Part shown: positions 23,228 to 27,890 of the stretch, piece after piece
Numbering within the stretch: position 1 is the stretch's first letter
Layout of the letters: every line of letters starts with the position of its first letter
Source: a virus
DNA: 27,890 nt
Direction: 5' to 3' (one strand)
IMG/VR virus record: IMGVR_UViG_3300020472_000136
Location: 1 to 27,890 of that record
The notes under the pieces: model-generated
Database searches by the model: none
What the model was told of the DNA's origin: nothing
What the model saw: the letters and a program-made list of their open reading frames with translations, nothing else
Position numbers and translations under genes: made by a program

Positions 23228-25225
23228 ATGAGTAATAAGATTTGGGACGAAAAGACAACTGATTTTCCTCTTAATGGACCTGATATGTCCATTACGACTG
23301 ATACTACAAGATCAGTTACTAATGTTGCTCCCAATGGACAAACTGGTGGTAGTGAATCTACTTCAGTATCTTTTACTGGAGTAGCGACTTGTACTTTTGA
23401 TAGCGGAGCTGCCACTGATGGTAGAATTGTATATCAATGGTATGAAAATGGAGTTGGCCCAGTAGGAGTATCTACAAGATGGTCTGGTGAATCTACTGAT
23501 ACTTTAACTATAAATTATGCTCTTAGTCCAGAAGATAACGGTAAGCAATATTATTTTCAAGCAAGTTATGTTCCTGGTGCAGTAGATGGTGATACTTATA
23601 GTGGTAGTTCAGGGGAACCTCTTAGTGAACCTGTATCATCTACTCCTGCAACATTAAATGTTCTTCCAGAATTGTTTATAGCATCTGGTATTACATCATC
23701 AACAGTTTCGGTTGATACTAATACAACATTTAGTTGTCTGGGTGGTATAAATGCGGATAAAATTTCTTCATATGATACGTCTCAAGAAAATGATATAACT
23801 TATCAATGGTATGTGGATGGTTCATCAGTTAGCAATGGAACAAGACAAACAACTATATCTGCAAATACTTATACAAATACTTATGGGATAGGTAATCATA
23901 GTATAACTTTACCCGATGATGCTACTAATGTAAGTATTACTGTTACTGGTGCAGCAGGTGGATCTGCTGGTGGTGATGCTGGTGGAGATGGTGGTGGTGC
24001 TGGTGAAGGAAGAACAGGAAAATTCTCTATAGCAGATGGAGCAAGAGTATTAACAATTAATGTTGGTAGTCGGGGTGGTAATGGAGGGCATCATAGCGGA
24101 AATGCTCCTGGTGGAAGTGCTGGTGATGGTGATGTAAGTGGTGGTGATGGTGGAAGAGGTGGTAATTCAGGTCAACGTGGAGCATCAGGTGCTGGTGGTG
24201 GTGGTGGTGCTGGTGTATATGTTTATGATAGTGTAAGTGCTGGATATATTATCGCTGCTGGTGGTGGCGGAGGAGGAGGAGGTGGAGCTCATAATTGTGG
24301 TACTGGTGAAGAAGGTGGTAATGGAGAAGGTTGGCAATCTGTTTCTGGATCATTAACTGGATTTAATAATGGTGCTAATGGAACTGATTTGGGAGGTGGT
24401 GATGGTGCTGGAGGCGGTGGCGGCGGTGGCGGCTATCGTGGAGGTAGTGGCGGTGGATCTCAAGGAGACTGCGGTGGTGGAGGTGGTGGTGGTAGAAGAT
24501 GTTTTACCCCAGATACATTAGTTTTAATGCAAGGTTATTTTGACAAGGAAAATAATAAGTATCAATATGAGGAGAAACCAATATCTGAAGTAAAAGTAGG
24601 CGAATATGTAGTTAATAAAGATAAGAAAGAAGTAAATAGGGTTACTTTTATTGAAAAACATGAACCTAATCTTTTACCTGATGAAGAAAAATTATATTCT
24701 CCTAGTCCAGAAGTTAAACCTTTTGCTACAGAGAATCATGGATTGTATATTGATGGAAAATGGGTAGCAGTGGATACAGATTGTTTTCCTTGGTTTGATC
24801 ATTTTAATATTCAACCAGTTCAAAATCCTATTTCTGAACCACTTGGTGATAATATGGTAATGTATAATGTATGGTTAACTGGTGATGGTACTTATATTGT
24901 AAACGGATATGGAACTCATTGTGGTTTGTATGATGGTGGTTGGATGAGACAGTGTTGGGAACAAGGACTTCTTAAACATGAAGAAGTTATGAATTTTTTA
25001 TATGAATATGGTGGGGAAAAACAGCATTTAAAATACGGTGCTTATTTGACTAGTAAGATTATAGGGAAATTTAATAATAAATTGTTAAATAGATTTGGAG
25101 TTTATATGATATGTGCAGATGATTCTACTATTCGTAAAAAAATAGCAGAAGGTACGATGCAAGTTTTACAAATAATTCCGTTGTTTGTAAATAAATCAAG
25201 AAGATTTTGGAGGAGGTTTAAGTAA
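23228..25225 (+). CDS. Ig-like/Gly-rich adhesin with C-terminal Hint domain
   Basis: A 665-residue protein with several parts. (1) N-terminus of about 40 residues. (2) One clear Ig-like domain (about 43-146), with Cys55, YQWYENG and DNGKQYYFQASY, and a second, shorter one (about 151-220, with YQWYVDG). (3) A Gly-rich region (about 240-424) with IIAAGGGGGGGGG, as in the glycine-rich (polyglycine-II/ALK-type) domain. (4) A Hint (intein/hedgehog) domain (425-565): Cys425-Phe-Thr-Pro-Asp-Thr is the block A start, VKVGEYVV is the following core strand, TENH (501-504) the block B TxxH, and TYIVNGYGTHC (555-565) the final block. The usual terminal His-Asn is replaced by His564-Cys565. (5) About 100 residues of basic, helical tail. 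It is likely a fibre or adhesin that cleaves itself. AAGGA precedes ATG by 7 bases. Confidence 0.75.
   Translation: MSNKIWDEKTTDFPLNGPDMSITTDTTRSVTNVAPNGQTGGSESTSVSFTGVATCTFDSGAATDGRIVYQWYENGVGPVGVSTRWSGESTDTLTINYALSPEDNGKQYYFQASYVPGAVDGDTYSGSSGEPLSEPVSSTPATLNVLPELFIASGITSSTVSVDTNTTFSCLGGINADKISSYDTSQENDITYQWYVDGSSVSNGTRQTTISANTYTNTYGIGNHSITLPDDATNVSITVTGAAGGSAGGDAGGDGGGAGEGRTGKFSIADGARVLTINVGSRGGNGGHHSGNAPGGSAGDGDVSGGDGGRGGNSGQRGASGAGGGGGAGVYVYDSVSAGYIIAAGGGGGGGGGAHNCGTGEEGGNGEGWQSVSGSLTGFNNGANGTDLGGGDGAGGGGGGGGYRGGSGGGSQGDCGGGGGGGRRCFTPDTLVLMQGYFDKENNKYQYEEKPISEVKVGEYVVNKDKKEVNRVTFIEKHEPNLLPDEEKLYSPSPEVKPFATENHGLYIDGKWVAVDTDCFPWFDHFNIQPVQNPISEPLGDNMVMYNVWLTGDGTYIVNGYGTHCGLYDGGWMRQCWEQGLLKHEEVMNFLYEYGGEKQHLKYGAYLTSKIIGKFNNKLLNRFGVYMICADDSTIRKKIAEGTMQVLQIIPLFVNKSRRFWRRFK
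24500..24922 (+). other. Hint (autoprocessing) domain coding segment
   Basis: Codons 425-565 of the adhesin gene. The first Cys (24500-24502) follows a run of Gly and two Arg residues. The TxxH motif is at codons 501-504. The last Cys is at 24920-24922, where an intein would end with His-Asn before a Cys/Ser/Thr. Absence of the Asn suggests that splicing is lost and N-terminal cleavage at Arg424/Cys425 is the more likely reaction. There is no homing-endonuclease insertion between the blocks (the whole domain is about 140 residues). Confidence 0.7.
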
Positions 25226-26493
25226 TGGCTGGTCGTGGAACTGGAGGACAAAGTGCCTTTAATAGTCAAGTAGCTAGTCTTACTGGCAATGATACTACTG
25301 GTGGGGTCAATCCTCAAGTTGTTGTTCAGTATACATCTGCTACTCAGGGTGGAGGTGCAACTCAAACAATAAACACTGTTATTTCTGGTGCAACTAGTAG
25401 TACTATGACTATTAGAGCAGATAAAGTTACTACTCAAGAAATTAAATGTAAGATATCTCATCCAACTGCGGCATTGAATAAAGCAGATGCTGATGGGTCT
25501 ACAACAGTTTCAGGTGGAACTTTAAGTGGAGGATTGGTTACTAAAACTGCAGATTTTGAGACTATTAGTGCTATTAATAAGTCAAGATCTATGGTAGATT
25601 GGGAAGTAGTAGATGATATAACAAATAGTCGTTCTGGATTTAGTCAGAATCTTTTCCTTGGTGATATTGCAATGCAAGGAGATGATAATAATCCTTATAG
25701 GGCTTTTATTCTTTCTCCTCCAGAAGAAAATATTGCAGTGAAAGTAACAATGGGAGGAGGAAAAGGAAAGGGATATAATGGAAGAAGTGGTGGACAAGGT
25801 GGTACAACGGTTTTTACTTATACACTTCAGAAAGATGTTGAATATGTATTTAAATTTGGTAGTGAATCTTCAGCTCCTCCTGATGCTCTAGGTGGTGGTG
25901 GAGCAGCTGCATATTTTTATGAAAAGGGTAGACTTTTAGTTGTTTGTGGTGCAGGTGGTGGTTCTGGTTGGTCTGGTGGAAATGGTGGTGCAGGTGGCGG
26001 TGCATCCGTTTCTGGTGCTAATGGTGGAGGATCATCTGGGGGATCTGGTGGTCAGGATATTTCTGATGGTCAACTTCCTTCTGCTGGAATTATTCCTACG
26101 GGTACAAATGGTGGTAAAATAGAGTCTTGTACTACTGGGGTGTATTGGGCTAATCAGGGTAAAGCACCTTGTGAAGGTTTGGGAGGAAATGATAGATTTA
26201 GAACCTATGATGGTACTTTAGTATCCAGTAGTATGAACATTCAAAGGGGTTATAAAGCAGACAATAATCCTAGAAATGGATTTAGATGTAATGGGGGTAA
26301 TAGTTTTACTGTTGAAAATGGAAGTTATGTAGGTGGTGGTGGAGCAGGTGCATATGGTGGAAATGCTACTACTTCTGGTAATTCAGGTGGTGGTGGAGGA
26401 AGTGGATATACGAATGGAAGTGTTGCAATTCAAAGTACTCAACAGGGCGGTAATCCTTCAGAAACGGCATATGCTATAGTTGAATTAGTATAA
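25225..26493 (+). CDS. Glycine-rich adhesin/fibre protein
   Basis: A 422-residue protein that begins immediately (one-base overlap) after the Hint-containing gene, with AGGAGG at 25211-25216. Its N-terminal half has beta strands including GATSSTMTIRADKVTTQEIK. The C-terminal half is a Gly-rich domain: VTMGGGKGKGYNGRSGGQGG, AYFYEKGRLLVVCGAGGGSG (the 'YFYEKGRLLVVCGAGGG' strand-Gly motif seen in ALK-type glycine-rich domains), then YVGGGGAGAYGGNATTSGNS and GGGGGSGYTNGSVAI near the end. It probably folds into polyglycine-II helices like known phage adhesins. There is no Hint domain. Cys residues at CGAGGG, SCTTG, APCEG and FRCNGG could form disulphides outside the cell. Likely a receptor-binding adhesin working with the preceding gene. 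Confidence 0.7.
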   Translation: MAGRGTGGQSAFNSQVASLTGNDTTGGVNPQVVVQYTSATQGGGATQTINTVISGATSSTMTIRADKVTTQEIKCKISHPTAALNKADADGSTTVSGGTLSGGLVTKTADFETISAINKSRSMVDWEVVDDITNSRSGFSQNLFLGDIAMQGDDNNPYRAFILSPPEENIAVKVTMGGGKGKGYNGRSGGQGGTTVFTYTLQKDVEYVFKFGSESSAPPDALGGGGAAAYFYEKGRLLVVCGAGGGSGWSGGNGGAGGGASVSGANGGGSSGGSGGQDISDGQLPSAGIIPTGTNGGKIESCTTGVYWANQGKAPCEGLGGNDRFRTYDGTLVSSSMNIQRGYKADNNPRNGFRCNGGNSFTVENGSYVGGGGAGAYGGNATTSGNSGGGGGSGYTNGSVAIQSTQQGGNPSETAYAIVELV

Positions 26494-26505
26494 CATGCCC
26501 ATTAT

Positions 26506-26513
26506 GATAAATA
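26506..26513 (+). promoter_or_regulatory. Late promoter element of the last fibre gene
   Basis: GATAAATA, the same variant as before the giant fibre gene, lies 29 bases before ATG 26542. A GGGGGAGAG ribosome-binding stretch (26524-26532) is present in the leader. Confidence 0.55.
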
Positions 26514-26541
26514 GTAAAAAATAGGGGGAGAGTGAACCCGA

Positions 26542-27890
26542 ATGGCAATTAATAAGAATTTTGTCATAAAGAATGGTGTTGAGGTTAATAGTAGCCTCAT
26601 CGTAGGTGATTCGACACTGAACAAAGTTGGTATAGCAACAACGGTACCAGGATATACCCTTCATGTGGGTATGGACAATGGACGAGGTGGTATTGGTGCT
26701 ACAGACCTTACTGTAACGGGAATTACAACTCTGGGTGTAGGTGCTAGTGCTTCTGGTGCTTTACAAGTAACAGGTATATCTACGTTTGATGGACTTATAG
26801 ATGCGAATGGGGGAATATCTGCTAGAACTGCTGCAGTACAGGATTTAACTGCTCAAAGAGTTGTACTTGCAGGAACTGGAGGAGAATTAGAAGATAGTGG
26901 AGATTTAACGTTTGATGGTGATAAACTCTCTGTTGGTATTGCTACGATCTGGGATTCTACTGGTAATGTAGCTATTGCTGGTATTTTAACAGTTGGTGGA
27001 TCCTCCATTACAATGGGTGGTACATCTATAGTTGATAGTGATTTCCAACTTAAGAATATTGATTCTCTTGATGCAACAACTATTGCAACTATTGAGACTG
27101 CTATTAAGGCAGGTCCAAATATATTTGATGACCTTGAGATAACTGGTCTGTCAACTTTTGTTGGGTTCTCAACATTTGAGAGTGGATTCAGAGTTTCAGG
27201 TGTTGGTACCTTTGAGAATGATGTAGATTTCTATAAGACAACTGGATTTTCAACTGCAGGAAAATGGGATGCATCTGAGAATGCATTAACTTTCGATGAT
27301 GGTGCAGCAGTTCGAGTCGGTACTGGTTCAGACCTGGCCATATATCATGATTCAATTAATTCTAGAATCATAAATCGTACAGGTGCTTTAAGTATTCAAG
27401 CGGATGATCTTGATATACAAGATGTAACTAGTAATCATGCTCTGATCAGAGCTAATGTTAGTAGCTCTGTACAATTATTCTATGACGGAACAAAAACTGT
27501 TGAAACCAGCCCTCAAGGTATTATTGTTAGTGGAGTAACGACAAGTAATAGATTAAATATTAGTGGAGTATCTACATTAACGTCTGTTGGTAGTAATTTA
27601 ATACCTGATGCAGATGGTACTAGAAATATTGGTGCTGCTACCAGTGAGTGGGGTGACCTATTCATAGATGGAACAGCAAATATTGATACTCTTGCTGCTG
27701 ATACTGCTGCAATTGCTGATTTAACCTCTGGTAGAGTTGTACTGGCTGGTACGTCTGGAGAATTAACAGATGGTACATTACTTACCTATGCAGGTATTGG
27801 TTTTGGTGTAACAGGTAACATTAGAGCAACTGGTGTTTCTACCTTTGTTGGAGTTGTTACCACGGGTGGAGATTTATATGTTGGTGGAGA
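26542..27890 (+). CDS. Modular tail fibre protein (C-terminus cut by window edge)
   Basis: The frame starts with ATG 26542 (MAINKNFVIKNGVEVNSSLI), preceded by GGGGGAGAG, and continues open for 449 codons to the window end. N-terminal residues with INKNFVIKNG are typical of cyanophage tail fibre starts. The protein is made of beta-strand modules such as GISTFDG, GVSTFVGVV and GVGTFEN, and has a repeated block: TAAVQDLTAQRVVLAGTGGE at about residue 96-115 and TAAIADLTSGRVVLAGTSGE about 876 bases (292 codons) later. AVRVGTGSDLAIYHDSINSR then IINRTGALSIQADDLDIQD (about 255-290) is a familiar phage fibre segment. The C-terminal receptor-binding domain is outside the window. Confidence 0.72.
   Translation, partial: MAINKNFVIKNGVEVNSSLIVGDSTLNKVGIATTVPGYTLHVGMDNGRGGIGATDLTVTGITTLGVGASASGALQVTGISTFDGLIDANGGISARTAAVQDLTAQRVVLAGTGGELEDSGDLTFDGDKLSVGIATIWDSTGNVAIAGILTVGGSSITMGGTSIVDSDFQLKNIDSLDATTIATIETAIKAGPNIFDDLEITGLSTFVGFSTFESGFRVSGVGTFENDVDFYKTTGFSTAGKWDASENALTFDDGAAVRVGTGSDLAIYHDSINSRIINRTGALSIQADDLDIQDVTSNHALIRANVSSSVQLFYDGTKTVETSPQGIIVSGVTTSNRLNISGVSTLTSVGSNLIPDADGTRNIGAATSEWGDLFIDGTANIDTLAADTAAIADLTSGRVVLAGTSGELTDGTLLTYAGIGFGVTGNIRATGVSTFVGVVTTGGDLYVGG

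Noticed and set aside
23228-25225. Classical splicing intein with homing endonuclease
   Set aside because: The domain is only about 140 residues, lacks the terminal Asn, and no endonuclease motif is visible between blocks.
1-27890. tRNA genes or mobile elements
   Set aside because: No cloverleaf-like segment, terminal inverted repeat or transposase was noticed; gaps between genes are all under 100 bases.

Overview
The window is a piece of a T4-like myovirus genome (Straboviridae/Kyanoviridae-type tail module). The host is most likely a marine cyanobacterium, Synechococcus or Prochlorococcus. The evidence is recognisable T4 tail and baseplate homologues (gp48, gp53, gp4, gp54-like, gp26, gp51-like, gp27, gp5) in the order I know from marine cyanomyoviruses, AT-rich sequence, dense packing with 1-8 base overlaps, T4-type late promoter elements (NATAAATA), and a small gene ending in a CP12-like (Calvin-cycle regulator) motif. 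No photosynthesis gene, tRNA, integrase or transposase was seen. A related T4-like phage of another marine bacterium cannot be excluded.

Layout. Bases 1-2004 are on the minus strand: head-completion nuclease gp4, baseplate wedge gp53 and tail-tube cap gp48 (cut by the window edge). A short divergent promoter region (2005-2046) separates them from everything else, which is on the plus strand. Bases 2047-10932 hold the tail-tube/baseplate hub block: gp54-like, gp26, gp51-like, two tandem tape-measure-like proteins, gp27, the CP12-tailed small protein, and a gp5 with an OB fold but no lysozyme that I can see. Bases 10937-13939 carry four beta-rich structural genes, one of which looks like the gp5 beta-helical needle moved to its own gene. 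Bases 13945-14216 are a self-contained small-gene cassette with a perfect host-type sigma70 promoter and a possible terminator. Bases 14291-27890 are a fibre and adhesin region: several short fibre proteins, a fibre-assembly-like protein, a 1979-residue beta-helix/tail-fibre giant, an Ig-like/Gly-rich adhesin with a Hint (intein/hedgehog) domain, a second Gly-rich adhesin, and a partial modular tail fibre.

How it works together. The hub (gp27, gp5, gp26, gp51-like, gp54-like, gp48) and wedge (gp53) build the baseplate. The tape-measure-like proteins set the length of the tube that starts on gp48/gp54. The fibre and adhesin genes decide host binding. Their modular sharing of segments points to recombination-driven swapping of receptor-binding parts. 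The most unusual items are the Hint domain in a Gly-rich adhesin, the CP12 C-terminal tail in the hub operon, the pair of tape-measure paralogues, and the promoter-gene-terminator cassette inside a late cluster.
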